Shown: one piece after another, positions 7,751-19,416 of the stretch
Layout of the letters: every line of letters starts with the position of its first letter
Position numbering within the stretch: position 1 is the first letter of the stretch
Assembly: GCA_017547755.1 (NCBI GenBank)
Contig: JAFYOX010000069.1
Location: 23,534-87,533 of the forward strand
DNA: 64,000 bases
From: Clostridia bacterium
GTDB lineage: Bacteria; Bacillota; Clostridia; Oscillospirales; CAG-272
Direction of reading: 5' to 3'
Position numbers and translations under genes: made by a program
Notes under the pieces: model-generated
What the model was told of the DNA's origin: nothing
What the model saw: only the letters and a program-made list of their open reading frames with translations
Databases searched by the model: none

Positions 7751-9349
7751 ATGAACAACAAATTTTTCGGCGTACTGCAGCGGGTCGGGCGGAGCTTCAT
7801 GCTTCCGATCGCCGTTCTTCCCGTTGCCGGACTCCTTCTCGGGATCGGCAGTTCGTTCACCAATCCGACGACGATCGAGACCTACCATCTGACCGGACTT
7901 CTCGGGGACGGCACGTTCCTGCACGGACTGCTCGTCATCATGGCAAAGGTCGGCAGCGTGATCTTCGACAACCTGGCGCTCTTATTTGCGGTCGGTGTGG
8001 CGATCGGCATGGCGAAAGCGGAAAAGGAAGTTGCGGCGATCTCGTCCGTGATCGCGTATCTGGTCATGAACACCGCGATCTTCGCGCTTCTTGTCCTGTC
8101 CGGCACGGTATCCGACAGCGGGGAAGTGATCGGGGATGCTATCGAAGGCACCATCGCGTCCGCGTGCGGGATCCCGACGCTGCAGACGGGGGTATTCGGC
8201 GGGATCATCGTGGGGCTTGGGACGGCGGCGCTGCACAACCGGTTCTATAAGACAAAACTCCCGAATGCGCTGGCATTTTTCAGCGGCACGCGCTTTGTCC
8301 CGATCATCTCCACGGTGGTCTATATGTTTGTCGGGATCGCGCTGTATTTCCTCTGGCCGTTCGCACAGCGCGGGATCTACGCGCTCGGCGGTCTTGTCAC
8401 GGGCAGCGGCTATGCCGGAACGCTCATTTTCGGTCTCATCAAACGTGCGCTGATCCCGTTCGGACTGCACCACGTATTCTATACGCCGTTCTGGCACACC
8501 GCGCTCGGCGGCACGGCGGAAGTGGCGGGACAGATCGTGGAAGGCGGACAGAACATTTTCTTCGCGGAACTGGCGAACGCCGGATCGATCGCGAAGTTCA
8601 GCTCGGACGCGGCGCGCTACTTCTCGGGGGAATTCATCTTCATGATTTTCGGTCTGCCGGGCGCGGCTCTGGCGATGTACCGGTGTGCGAAGCCGGAGAA
8701 GAAAAAGGCGGCGGGAGGACTTCTTCTTTCCGCGGCACTGACCTGTATTCTGACGGGGATCACGGAGCCGATCGAGTTCTCGTTCCTGTTCGTGGCGCCG
8801 GCGCTGTTCATCGTGCAGGTGATCCTTGCCGGAAGCGCGTATATGGTGGCGCATATGCTTGACATCGCGGTAGGTCTGACGTTCTCGGGCGGTTTCCTCG
8901 ACTTTTTCCTGTTCGGGATCCTGCAGGGGAACGCGAAGACAAACTGGCTCCGCGTGATTCCGGCAGGGATCGTCTATTTCCTGCTGTACTACTTCATTTT
9001 CTGTTTCCTCATCCGCCGCTTCGATTTCAAAACGCCCGGCCGCGAGGACGACGACGCGGAAACGAAGCTGTACACCAAGGCGGACGTTCAGGCACGTGAT
9101 CGTGCGGCAAAGGAAAACCTCAGCGAAGCGATCACGGCAGCTCTCGGCGGCCGTGACAACATCGCCGACATCGACTGCTGTGCAACTCGCCTGCGCTGCA
9201 CCGTAAAAGATCCGTCTGCGGTAAACGACGCGGCCCTGAAATCAACCGGGGCGGCAGGCGTTATCCGGAAAGGCTCCGGTGTTCAGATCGTCTACGGCCC
9301 CCATGTCGCAGGAATCAAATCCGATCTTCAGGAATATCTGGGGCAATAA
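7751..9349 (+). CDS. PTS sugar transporter subunit IICB (glucose/maltose-type)
   Basis: This 532-residue protein joins an EIIC membrane domain (about residues 1-420, ten hydrophobic segments) to an EIIB domain (about 450-532). EIIC signatures include SFMLPIAVLPVAGLLLGIGS at the N-terminus, LIPFGLHHVFYTPFWH and the conserved GITEPIEFSFLF. In EIIB the phosphorylated cysteine is Cys477 in DCCATRLR; a second cysteine (Cys476) directly precedes it, which is unusual. It imports and phosphorylates a hexose or disaccharide using phosphate from HPr and an EIIA that must be encoded elsewhere. The start follows the dyad rather than a good ribosome binding site. A hairpin terminator follows the stop. Confidence 0.93.
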   Translation: MNNKFFGVLQRVGRSFMLPIAVLPVAGLLLGIGSSFTNPTTIETYHLTGLLGDGTFLHGLLVIMAKVGSVIFDNLALLFAVGVAIGMAKAEKEVAAISSVIAYLVMNTAIFALLVLSGTVSDSGEVIGDAIEGTIASACGIPTLQTGVFGGIIVGLGTAALHNRFYKTKLPNALAFFSGTRFVPIISTVVYMFVGIALYFLWPFAQRGIYALGGLVTGSGYAGTLIFGLIKRALIPFGLHHVFYTPFWHTALGGTAEVAGQIVEGGQNIFFAELANAGSIAKFSSDAARYFSGEFIFMIFGLPGAALAMYRCAKPEKKKAAGGLLLSAALTCILTGITEPIEFSFLFVAPALFIVQVILAGSAYMVAHMLDIAVGLTFSGGFLDFFLFGILQGNAKTNWLRVIPAGIVYFLLYYFIFCFLIRRFDFKTPGREDDDAETKLYTKADVQARDRAAKENLSEAITAALGGRDNIADIDCCATRLRCTVKDPSAVNDAALKSTGAAGVIRKGSGVQIVYGPHVAGIKSDLQEYLGQ

Positions 9350-9356
9350 AAAAATC

Positions 9357-9387
9357 AAAGGTCATCGCTTTTTGGCGGTGGCCTTTT
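9357..9387 (+). terminator. Hairpin terminator after the PTS gene
   Basis: AAAGGTCATCGC pairs with GCGGTGGCCTTTT (two G-U pairs) around a T-rich loop, seven bp after the stop codon; the right arm ends in TTTT. Confidence 0.65.
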
Positions 9388-9402
9388 GCGGTGAAATGGG
9401 GG

Positions 9403-10035
9403 AGGTGCGGGGCGTTAGGATAGGGGAGACGGTCGCTTTTTGAAAAAAGCTCCGCAAAAACTTTATACTGTTGCAGCCGGTTTGGATGGCTGATATGGGT
9501 TTGTGAAAGGGGATTTTTTGATGGGTTTGTGCGTAGCCATATAGGATATCCCAGTTGACAAAATATAGACATCCAAAGCCTGAGGAAGGGTGGAGACGGA
9601 AGTCAGGGACCACCGAGACCCTGACTTCCCACGCCGTATGGGATAACCGGGATTTCGTGCAATCGATTGAAATCCTTCTGCATTTTGTTCAACATCCGCG
9701 CGGCTTGGCTATACCGCCGTCCGCGCTTTGCGTTAAAAAGAGCGGCTGACATACGGATTTAACTGACGCAAAGCACGAACGGCGGCAGCCAAGGAGTGCG
9801 GAGACTGACGTATCCGTAGCTGAATTCTGAAAGGGCGCACTTCATTCCGGAGACGGAAAGGCCGAGCGCTGAACAAAACGAAGTTTTGAGAAGTCGCTCT
9901 ACCCTTTCTCAGAATTTGGATCACTCCACCCCTGTCAACCGGGACAAACCAAATGTCAGCGCACAGACCCAATCCTGCCCCGTCCAAAAGTTTTTGCGGA
10001 GCTTTTTTCAAAAAGCGACCGTAACCCCTTCACTC
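9403..10035. repeat. Family A foldback element, copy A1
   Basis: Outer arms are CGGTCGCTTTTTGAAAAA (from 9431) and its inverse TTTTTCAAAAAGCGACCG (ending at 10021), continuing inward into GCTCCGCAAAAACTTT on both sides. An inner pair around 9700-9810 (CTTGGCT..CCGCCGTCCGCG / CGAACGGCGGCAGCCAAGG) flanks the centre. No coding frame is credible. It fills the 800-bp gap between the PTS and aminotransferase genes. Confidence 0.85.
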
Positions 10036-10070
10036 CACCCTTGCAATTCATGATTTTTGTCCAAAATATA

Positions 10071-10099
10071 TTGACAAAACTTCCGTTTTATAATAAACT
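10071..10099 (+). promoter_or_regulatory. Promoter for the DegT-family aminotransferase
   Basis: TTGACA (10071-10076) and TAAACT (10094-10099) are spaced by 17 bp, 48 bp before the start codon. TATAAT also occurs at 10089-10094 but with too short a spacer. Confidence 0.75.
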
Positions 10100-10146
10100 A
10101 TGGACATATGATACAGAAGCCAACCAGACGAAACGGAGGAAATTTT

Positions 10147-11472
10147 ATGGAAAACCCGAAACTTGCCATTAATGGTGCCGCGCGCGCCGTACCGGATTCC
10201 CCGCCGGAATCTCTGTTCAAGTGGCCGATCCTTACCGAAGAGGACGAAGCGGCGGTCCTGAGAGTCGTACGTGAAAATAAATTCTCGGGCACCGATATTA
10301 CCGAAGAGTTCCAGCGTCAGTTTGCAAAGTGGCAGGGACGCAAGTATGCCATCGCTTACTGCAACGGTACGATGTCCCTGACGTCCGCGATGTTTGCGAT
10401 CGGACTCGGCATGGGCGACGAGATCATCTGCCCGACGAAGACGTACTGGGGCAGCGTGTCCCAGGCGATCAACTTCGGCGCGACCGCCGTGTTCTGCAAC
10501 ATCAACGAAATGCTCAGCATGGATCCCGCCGACATCGAACGCTGCATTACGCCGAAGACGAAGGCGATCATGGTCGTTCACTACTTCGGCTACCCCGCGG
10601 ATATGGATCCGATCATGGAGATCGCAAGAAAGTATAACCTGTACGTCATCGAAGACGTTTCCCACGCACAGGGCGGCCTGTACAAGGGCAAAAAAGTCGG
10701 TACGTTCGGCGATATCGCGGCGATGTCCCTCATGAGCGGCAAATCGTTTGCGGCAGGGGAACTCGGTGTTCTCGTCACGGACGACCGCAAACTCTATGAA
10801 CGCGCCATGGCGTTCGCGCATTACGAACGCAACAATGCAAACTATATCACGGAATGTGAAGACCTGAAGGATTACTACCATATCGCGCTCGGCGGCGCAA
10901 AGGGACGCGCAAATCAGCTCTGTTCCGCACTTGCGCTCGGTCAGCTCAAGTATTACGACGAACGCTGTGCAGAGATCCGCAAGGCGATGAACTATTTCTG
11001 GGATCTTCTTGACGGACTGCCGGGCATCCGTCCGATCCGCGTGGACGAATCGACCGGATCGAACATGGCAGGCTGGTACTGTCCGCACGGCGCATACCAT
11101 CCGGAAGAACTGAACGGACTGTCGGTCAACAAGTTCTGTGAAGCGGTACGTGCGGAAATCGGCGACAAGTGCTGGCCGGGCGGCAACTTCTGCCTGCACA
11201 CGCACAAATTCTTCAAGACGTTTGACCTGTACAACATCGGCAAGCCGAGCCGTATTGCCTACAGCGACCGTGACGCGAGAGAAGAAGACGATCTCTGCAA
11301 GCCGTCGGAAGAAATGTGGTGCTTCTCCGTGCCGTGGTTCAAGCATTTCGACAAGGAATGGATCGAACGCTATGCGGAAGCCTTCCGCAAGGTCATCGAA
11401 AACCATATGGAAATTTTCGACGATGCCGAACGTGCGCAGGGCGGACGGTGGCATGGAACCAGCAACGAATGA
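10147..11472 (+). CDS. DegT/DnrJ/EryC1/StrS-family aminotransferase
   Basis: This 441-residue fold-type I PLP enzyme shows the family signatures: EEDEAAVLRVVRENKFSG near the N-terminus, the cofactor-binding GDEIICPTKTYWGS, VVHYFGYPADMDPI, VIEDVSHAQGG with the pyridine-binding Asp, and the PLP lysine Lys199 in LMSGKSFAAGELG. Such enzymes aminate keto-sugar nucleotides for cell-surface glycans or act in aminocyclitol pathways. No sugar-nucleotide synthesis genes lie nearby, so a catabolic or modified-sugar role is also possible. The start at 10147 follows CGGAGGA and a TTGACA promoter. Codon choice is fairly biased toward CGT/CGC and GAA, suggesting good expression. Confidence 0.92.
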   Translation: MENPKLAINGAARAVPDSPPESLFKWPILTEEDEAAVLRVVRENKFSGTDITEEFQRQFAKWQGRKYAIAYCNGTMSLTSAMFAIGLGMGDEIICPTKTYWGSVSQAINFGATAVFCNINEMLSMDPADIERCITPKTKAIMVVHYFGYPADMDPIMEIARKYNLYVIEDVSHAQGGLYKGKKVGTFGDIAAMSLMSGKSFAAGELGVLVTDDRKLYERAMAFAHYERNNANYITECEDLKDYYHIALGGAKGRANQLCSALALGQLKYYDERCAEIRKAMNYFWDLLDGLPGIRPIRVDESTGSNMAGWYCPHGAYHPEELNGLSVNKFCEAVRAEIGDKCWPGGNFCLHTHKFFKTFDLYNIGKPSRIAYSDRDAREEDDLCKPSEEMWCFSVPWFKHFDKEWIERYAEAFRKVIENHMEIFDDAERAQGGRWHGTSNE

Positions 11473-12045
11473 ATAGCGCACCTACGGTGCGGAAGGAAGA
11501 AAAACGACCTCCAGGTCGTTTTTCTGGATTAATGTCCCTGCGCGGGACAGGCGCCTAAGAGGATCGGTCGCGATCCTCTTAGGAATCTCCACGACCAAAG
11601 GGGACACCCCTTTGGATACCCCGACGTTTGTGTGACTCGCGCTTGAGCGCTCGGACAGACAGCGGTTTTCACGCGGCAAAACGTTTGGAAGTTACGGAGT
11701 TGGGTGCAGAGCTGTCCAAATCGCACGTTCAGTAGAAACAGCAGTGGACGTTACCTTCAGATTTACCTTCAGATAAAGCAGTAACCGCCACCCCCAGCCC
11801 CCGGCGGTCAGCCAGAATCTACTTCCCATACGGACAGTATAAACGTCTCGTTTGTATTCCATACCCCACAACGAAATATAGCAATCTGCCCGAAGGGCTT
11901 CCGGAGACCCTTTGGGTCTCCCAGCCGGTATTCATAAAGGGGCGGCGCCTGAGCCCCTTTATGCGCTGCGCCGCGCAGGCGCATTATTCAAGAAAAACGA
12001 CCGCAGGGAGTTTTTCCACCTTGCACCCGTAGGGTGCCCCACACA
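11473..12045. repeat. Family B hairpin-chain element, complete two-armed copy B1
   Basis: The left arm is a chain of five hairpins: a 11478-11490 (GCACC-tac-GGTGC), b 11500-11523 (AAAAACGACCT..AGGTCGTTTTT), c 11534-11548 (GTCCC-tgcgc-GGGAC), d 11554-11583 (13-bp perfect stem), e 11595-11615 (9-bp perfect stem). The right arm repeats the chain inverted (d' 11933-11963, c' 11968-11982, b' about 11991-12016, a' about 12023-12035). The middle carries CCCCCGGCGGTCAGCCAGAA, also found inverted in copy B2. No gene is visible in this 610-bp gap. Confidence 0.85.
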
Positions 12046-12084
12046 AACAATTTGGTATCCTATATTTGATAGGAGGAACAGAAA

Positions 12085-12978
12085 ATGAAAATTATCGACG
12101 CCCATAACCACCCCGATTTCCACGGTCATAACTTCGACCGGATGATCGAAAATATGGACCGCAACGGCATCGCCCAGACCTGGCTCCTCGCGTGGGAAAC
12201 GCCTGAGGACGAATATGCCCCCGAAACAAAATACTGTATGGCCCTGCCGATCGATGACTCCAACCCGAATTCCTTCCGCCTCTGCTGGGAATATAAGCAG
12301 AAGGCACCCGACCGCTTCATCCTCGGCTATGCGCCCGACCCGAGAAAGGCCGACGCCGTCCAGCGGATGCGCGCCGCCATTGCAACGTATAACGTCCAGA
12401 TCTGCGGCGAAGTCAAACTGCGCATGATGTACGATAATCCCGACGCCATCGATCTCTTCCGCTTCTGCGGCGAAAACGGTGTTCCCGTCACCCTTCACTT
12501 CGACAACGCCGGCGCGCAGAAGACCGGCAGAGAATTCCCCAGACGCTCGTGGTGGTACGGCGGCGACATCGATACCCTTGAACGCGTACTCAAACTCTGC
12601 CCCGAAACCAATTTCCTCGGCCATGCGCCCGGATTCTGGTGCCATATCTCCAACGATAACCTCGGAGAAACCACCGCGTATCCGACCGGCCCCGTCATCC
12701 CCGGCGGACGGGTCGAACAGCTTCTCGAAAAATACGGCAACCTCTACTGCGATATGTCCGCGGGCTCCTGCCTGACCGCGCTTTCCCGTGACCCGGAATA
12801 TACGAAAAAGCTGATCCTCGCGCATCCGGAAAAGTTCATTTTCGCGCGCGACTATTACGACAGCCGGATGTACAATTTTATCGAAAGCCTCGGTCTGCCG
12901 GACGAAATCCGCGAAAATGTGTACCATGCCAACGCCGAACGGATCACGCCGCCGGTGAAGCAGGTACGGATCGAATAA
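12085..12978 (+). CDS. Amidohydrolase-family (TIM-barrel) metal-dependent hydrolase
   Basis: This 297-residue protein begins with the metal-binding DAHNH (His7, His9), has a CGEVKLRMMYDN strand and a VTLHFDN strand carrying a likely His ligand, NFLGHAPGFWC with another His, and a C-terminal IFARDYYDS Asp. This is the amidohydrolase-2 pattern (PF04909-like), covering decarboxylases and lactonases. Substrate is unknown. The ATG at 12085 follows AGGAGG. The next gene, an isochorismatase-fold hydrolase, starts 12 bp after its stop, so the two are probably an operon acting on related small molecules. Confidence 0.87.
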   Translation: MKIIDAHNHPDFHGHNFDRMIENMDRNGIAQTWLLAWETPEDEYAPETKYCMALPIDDSNPNSFRLCWEYKQKAPDRFILGYAPDPRKADAVQRMRAAIATYNVQICGEVKLRMMYDNPDAIDLFRFCGENGVPVTLHFDNAGAQKTGREFPRRSWWYGGDIDTLERVLKLCPETNFLGHAPGFWCHISNDNLGETTAYPTGPVIPGGRVEQLLEKYGNLYCDMSAGSCLTALSRDPEYTKKLILAHPEKFIFARDYYDSRMYNFIESLGLPDEIRENVYHANAERITPPVKQVRIE

Positions 12979-12990
12979 GGAGGGACGGTT

Positions 12991-13515
12991 ATGCGGGATA
13001 TTCTGCTTGTGATCGATATGCAGAACGACTTCATCGACGGTGCGCTCGGGACGGCGGAAGCGGTTTCGATCGTGGAAAACGTCGCCGCAAAGGTGAAGAA
13101 TTTCGCCGGAACGGTGATTTTTACCAGAGATACGCATGAGGAAGCCTATATGGAAACGCAGGAAGGCAGAAATCTGCCCGTGCCGCACTGCATCCGCGGA
13201 ACGCACGGCTGGGAGATCTGTGATGCGCTTCTGCCGTACGTGAACGGGGAAGTCATCGACAAGGTGACCTTCGGGTCGTCGGAACTCGGCGGGATTCTGC
13301 AGAAAATGAACGCGGCTGACCCGATTTCCGGCGTCACGCTGGTCGGTCTCTGCACGGACATCTGCGTGATCTCGAACGCGATGATCGTCAAGGCGTTCCT
13401 TCCGGAAGTGCCGGTGACGGTGGACGCGTCCTGCTGTGCAGGCGTCACGCCGGAATCGCACCGGAACGCGCTGGCGGCGATGAAGATGTGTCAGATCGCT
13501 GTTGAAAACGAATAA
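12991..13515 (+). CDS. Isochorismatase-family cysteine hydrolase (nicotinamidase-like)
   Basis: This 174-residue protein carries the complete catalytic triad of the family: Asp9 in VIDMQNDF, Lys91 in IDKVTFGSS and Cys121 in VGLCTDICV, with the usual cis-peptide region just before it. The closest functional types are nicotinamidase (NAD salvage) and isochorismatase-like amidases. The length is short but complete. AAGGAGGGAC lies just before the start. It is cotranscribed with the amidohydrolase and ends at a clear hairpin terminator. Confidence 0.92.
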   Translation: MRDILLVIDMQNDFIDGALGTAEAVSIVENVAAKVKNFAGTVIFTRDTHEEAYMETQEGRNLPVPHCIRGTHGWEICDALLPYVNGEVIDKVTFGSSELGGILQKMNAADPISGVTLVGLCTDICVISNAMIVKAFLPEVPVTVDASCCAGVTPESHRNALAAMKMCQIAVENE

Positions 13516-13521
13516 ACGGAG

Positions 13522-13550
13522 AAAGAGCAGCCGGAAGACTGCTCTTTTTT
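13522..13550 (+). terminator. Rho-independent terminator after the cysteine hydrolase
   Basis: AAAGAGCAG (13522-13530) pairs with CTGCTCTTT (13539-13547), followed by T's. It lies between convergent genes, and the A-run on the left may let it serve both. Confidence 0.88.
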
Positions 13551-13556
13551 GCGGGA

Positions 13557-14654
13557 TCAAGTGAAATCCGCGAAGATTTCTTTCACACGTTTGTCATTGC
13601 GGATAAGAACGTATTCACGGCGTTCTTCGCCGGCATTTTTCACGATGTCCGCGGTGAGTTCCGCAAGACTGCCCGCGCCGTGCGGATAGAAATCCAGTCC
13701 TGTTTCATCGAGAAGAGAAAACGGCGGGAGATGAGTGTACGTCATGGTTTCGATTCCGTCGAACCGAGCCGCATAGTTCATTGCGCGGCGGAAATATTCG
13801 ACGGAATTTTCCGCGTCGCCGAGCTTCGCGTACATATAGCTGATGCATTCGCAGGTATAGCACAGATCGCGGTCGAACGGGGAGGCTTCTCCGCCGGTGA
13901 CGGCTTCCAGCAGTCGGACGACAAGGAGATTCTGCGCGATTACCTTCGCAGGATCGTCCGCATACGCGGTATAGTACCAGCTGGACATAACAATGATATC
14001 GTGGACTGCGCGGAAGGTCAGCTTCTGCATTCCCTCGATGGCGTCTTCCGTATTGCCGCGATCGAGTTCGAGCATATATTTCTGCTGTTCCGGGAAGAAT
14101 TTTTCCGCAGGCATGACTTCATCCAGGGCCGCCGCGGCATCATCGAATCGTTTGCCGATCCGGTATACGTCCGCGAGAGTGGTGTAGTATTGATCGGTTT
14201 CGCGGCGCGTGAGTTCACGGAGATTTACGGATTTCAGGATGGTTTCCGCATGAAGGAGAAGTTCTTTTGCAAGAGGAGATTCGTTCGTACCGCAGGTGCG
14301 GATGCGCTTGATGCGTGCGGATTCGATTTTGACGAGGTTATTTTCGGGATAGCGGTTCAGGACGTCGGTCATATACTCGTCGGCGTCACGGTTCTGACGA
14401 TTCCGGACGAGTTCATAAGCATGGGCAATATGTTCTTCCACGGTTGTGCGGGCAGTGCGGCGATAATTGAGCAGATAATCGACGGATACGTCAAAGAGAG
14501 CGGCGATTTTCGGGAGAAGTACGATATCAGGATAGGCGTTGCCGCATTCCCACTTGGAGACGGCGGCAATGGAAACGTCGAGTGCGTGGGCGACGGCTCC
14601 CTGGGTGAGACCGTGCGCTTTGCGCAGGGAAACAATAGTTTCGGCAATATTCAT
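13557..14654 (-). CDS. XRE-family transcriptional regulator with C-terminal helical repeats
   Basis: This 365-residue protein has an N-terminal HTH_3/Cro-CI domain (residues 5-60: IVSLRKAHGLTQGAVAHALD, then VSIAAVSKWECGNAYPDI) and a long alpha-helical C-terminus with TPR-like pairs (for example DEYMTDVLNRYPENNLVKIE and ENSVEYFRRAMNYAARF). This layout resembles Clostridial XRE regulators that bind a ligand or peptide with the repeat domain. ACCGGAGGTATTT precedes the ATG. The gene has its own promoter, and a GGTTCGAACC palindrome sits just after the predicted transcription start, suggesting autorepression. Its targets are unknown. Confidence 0.9.
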   Translation of the reverse strand: MNIAETIVSLRKAHGLTQGAVAHALDVSIAAVSKWECGNAYPDIVLLPKIAALFDVSVDYLLNYRRTARTTVEEHIAHAYELVRNRQNRDADEYMTDVLNRYPENNLVKIESARIKRIRTCGTNESPLAKELLLHAETILKSVNLRELTRRETDQYYTTLADVYRIGKRFDDAAAALDEVMPAEKFFPEQQKYMLELDRGNTEDAIEGMQKLTFRAVHDIIVMSSWYYTAYADDPAKVIAQNLLVVRLLEAVTGGEASPFDRDLCYTCECISYMYAKLGDAENSVEYFRRAMNYAARFDGIETMTYTHLPPFSLLDETGLDFYPHGAGSLAELTADIVKNAGEERREYVLIRNDKRVKEIFADFT

Positions 14655-14686
14655 AAATACCTCCGGTATATTTTGTGGAATTGTGC

Positions 14687-14696
14687 GGTTCGAACC
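14687..14696. promoter_or_regulatory. GGTTCGAACC palindrome, candidate operator of the XRE gene
   Basis: A perfect 10-bp palindrome at about +4 to +13 of the predicted transcript of the XRE regulator, where repressor binding would block initiation. Confidence 0.45.
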
Positions 14697-14706
14697 TTAC
14701 GGTTAT

Positions 14707-14735
14707 AGGATATCACAGAATTGCGGAACCGTCAA
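14707..14735 (-). promoter_or_regulatory. Promoter of the XRE regulator gene
   Basis: On the minus strand TTGACG (14735-14730) and TATCCT (14712-14707) are separated by 17 bp. Confidence 0.65.
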
Positions 14736-14739
14736 TGGA

Positions 14740-15060
14740 AGCGTTTTCGAATCGGTTGAGACGAATTATATCATAGGTAGAAATCCGCGGAAAATGGAGG
14801 AAGCGGACTTTTCCAAAGGATTATGTCGGAAGATGTCAGATTTTCTGTTGAAAACTTTTGGGAAAATGTTGAAAAAAAGCGCAATGTCCGTCGGGGTTTC
14901 GCGGAATTCGGGTGTACTTTGTGTGGCTTTGGAGAAAAATGCGGGAAATTTTTCGTTTCCAACAAGATTTCCCACGTGGAGAGAGGGAATATCCGCAGTT
15001 TCCGGGGAGTTTTCAAAATACTTTTCCACAGCCTGTGTAAAACTTGAGTGGGCTTTGGTG
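14740..15060. other. Non-coding gap with an inverted pair of DnaA-box-like 9-mers
   Basis: I see no convincing gene in this gap; a 74-codon frame at 14823-15047 has no ribosome binding site and an unremarkable composition. Near the right end TTTTCCACA (15022-15030) and TGTGTAAAA (15034-15042) are head-to-head matches to TTWTNCACA, three bases apart. Confidence 0.5.
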
Positions 15061-15063
15061 GGG

Positions 15064-15128
15064 GCACGACTTCGGAGCCGACCTTCGGTCGGGGAAGGTG
15101 GAAAAACGCCCGTCAGGTCGTTTTTCTT
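15064..15128. repeat. Family B fragment, copy B3
   Basis: Two hairpins related to a and b of the full element: CCGACC-ttc-GGTCGG at 15078-15092 and AAAAACG..CGTTTTT at 15102-15125, joined by the GAAGGTGG spacer type. Confidence 0.7.
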
Positions 15129-15132
15129 CCTC

Positions 15133-15161
15133 TTGATTTGTGACCCCGTCAATGGTATAAT
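15133..15161 (+). promoter_or_regulatory. Promoter of the beta-helix/ligA/hydrolase operon
   Basis: TTGATT (15133-15138) and TATAAT (15156-15161) are separated by 17 bp, 39 bp before the start codon, which follows CGGAGGA. Confidence 0.87.
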
Positions 15162-15200
15162 AAATTCATCAAATTCTGTATACAATACGGAGGAATTCTT

Positions 15201-18304
<3,104 letters not shown>

Positions 18305-18309
18305 CGGCA

Positions 18310-19272
18310 ATGACCAAGGCAATCGTCATCACCCTTGTGATCTTTTTCGCCCTTGTTCTGGCGGCGTTCGGTGCGGGATATTATATGTTCCGCTTTGCCG
18401 TCGCGCGGAAAGATCCGCATAAGAATTACTGGGATCCCGATGTTCCGCTGTGGGATACCAACAAAACGCTTTCCCGTGAGGACTACGAAAAAATGAACCG
18501 GAACGCCGGCTGGCTCAAGCGGTATCCGTACGAAACGGTCTATACGACCTCGCACGACGGACTGCGGCTCGGCGGACGGTTCTTCCCGACGGACAAACCC
18601 TGCCGGGGTCTGTATATTCTCGTACACGGCTACCGGTCGCATTCGATCTACGACTTTTCCTGCGTCGTAAAGCTTCTGATGGACGAAGGATTTTCCTGCC
18701 TTCTGCCCGACAACCGCGCCAGCGGACTGAGCGAAGGGAAGTACATCGGATTCGGCGTACTGGAACGCCATGACCTTGCGGCGTGGAGCGAATATCTGAA
18801 GGAGCGCTTCCCGGGACAGCCCGTCGTTCTCGACGGCGTGTCGATGGGCGGCGCGACGATCATGATGGGCTGCGGCAGCGGGTATCCGGATAATGTCCGC
18901 GCGCTTGTCTGTGACTGCGGCTACACCTCGCCGGCGGCCATCTGCAAACGCACGCTGAAACGGTGGTTTCACCTGCCGCCGTTCCCGATCTATTACATTG
19001 CCAACCTGTTCGTGAAGCTGTTTGCGGGCTACTCCCTCGACGAAGTCTCGGCGGCGGACTGCCTGAAGCAGAACAAGCTGCCCCTTCTGATGGCGCACGG
19101 AAAAAAGGACGGATTCGTCCCGTACGAAATGAGTCTGGAGAATTTCCGGTCCTGCGGAGAGGGAGCTGTCCTGTTCACATCCGAGGAAGCGGATCACGGA
19201 CTCGCTTTCCTGCGTGACCACGAAGGCTACATGAACGAGATCCGCGCTCTCTGGGAACGCGCGGGAATCTGA
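18310..19272 (+). CDS. Membrane-anchored alpha/beta hydrolase
   Basis: This 320-residue protein begins with an uncleaved hydrophobic segment (about residues 4-28) that should anchor it in the membrane, followed by an alpha/beta hydrolase domain. The oxyanion motif is VHGYRSH; the catalytic triad is Ser178 (GVSMGG), Asp267 (KKDGFVP) and His296 (ADHGL). It resembles the BAAT/serine aminopeptidase-like esterases found in Firmicutes. The substrate is unknown. It starts 5 bp after ligA and is almost certainly in the same transcript. Confidence 0.88.
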   Translation: MTKAIVITLVIFFALVLAAFGAGYYMFRFAVARKDPHKNYWDPDVPLWDTNKTLSREDYEKMNRNAGWLKRYPYETVYTTSHDGLRLGGRFFPTDKPCRGLYILVHGYRSHSIYDFSCVVKLLMDEGFSCLLPDNRASGLSEGKYIGFGVLERHDLAAWSEYLKERFPGQPVVLDGVSMGGATIMMGCGSGYPDNVRALVCDCGYTSPAAICKRTLKRWFHLPPFPIYYIANLFVKLFAGYSLDEVSAADCLKQNKLPLLMAHGKKDGFVPYEMSLENFRSCGEGAVLFTSEEADHGLAFLRDHEGYMNEIRALWERAGI

Positions 19273-19277
19273 AAAAA

Positions 19278-19382
19278 CTAAGAGTTAAGGACTAAGAGTG
19301 AATGGCTGTACCCAGACTTTTCGTCAGCCGACAGACATAAAAATTCACCTTAGTCATTCACCATTCACCATTAGTCATTAAC
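19278..19382. repeat. Short degenerate tandem/inverted repeat (TGGTGAATGACTAA type)
   Basis: CTAAGAGTTAAGGACTAAGAGTGAATG (19278-19304, given in pieces here only by description) faces TTCACCTTAGTCATTCACC and related 7- to 8-bp units up to 19382. The two halves form an imperfect inverted repeat built of GTGAATG and GACTAA units. It sits between the hydrolase and a glycosidase gene and may mark a transcript end. Confidence 0.6.
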
Positions 19383-19416
19383 CCTGTATTTCAATAAATT
19401 TAAGGAGAACATCATT

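Noticed and set aside
14687-14696. GGTTCGAACC as the T-arm of a tRNA
   Set aside because: No acceptor stem, anticodon arm or D arm can be placed around it on either strand; it fits better as an operator.
14823-15047. A 74-codon frame in the gap before the beta-helix gene
   Set aside because: No ribosome binding site, no known motif, and the region contains a DnaA-box-like pair and repeat sequence instead.
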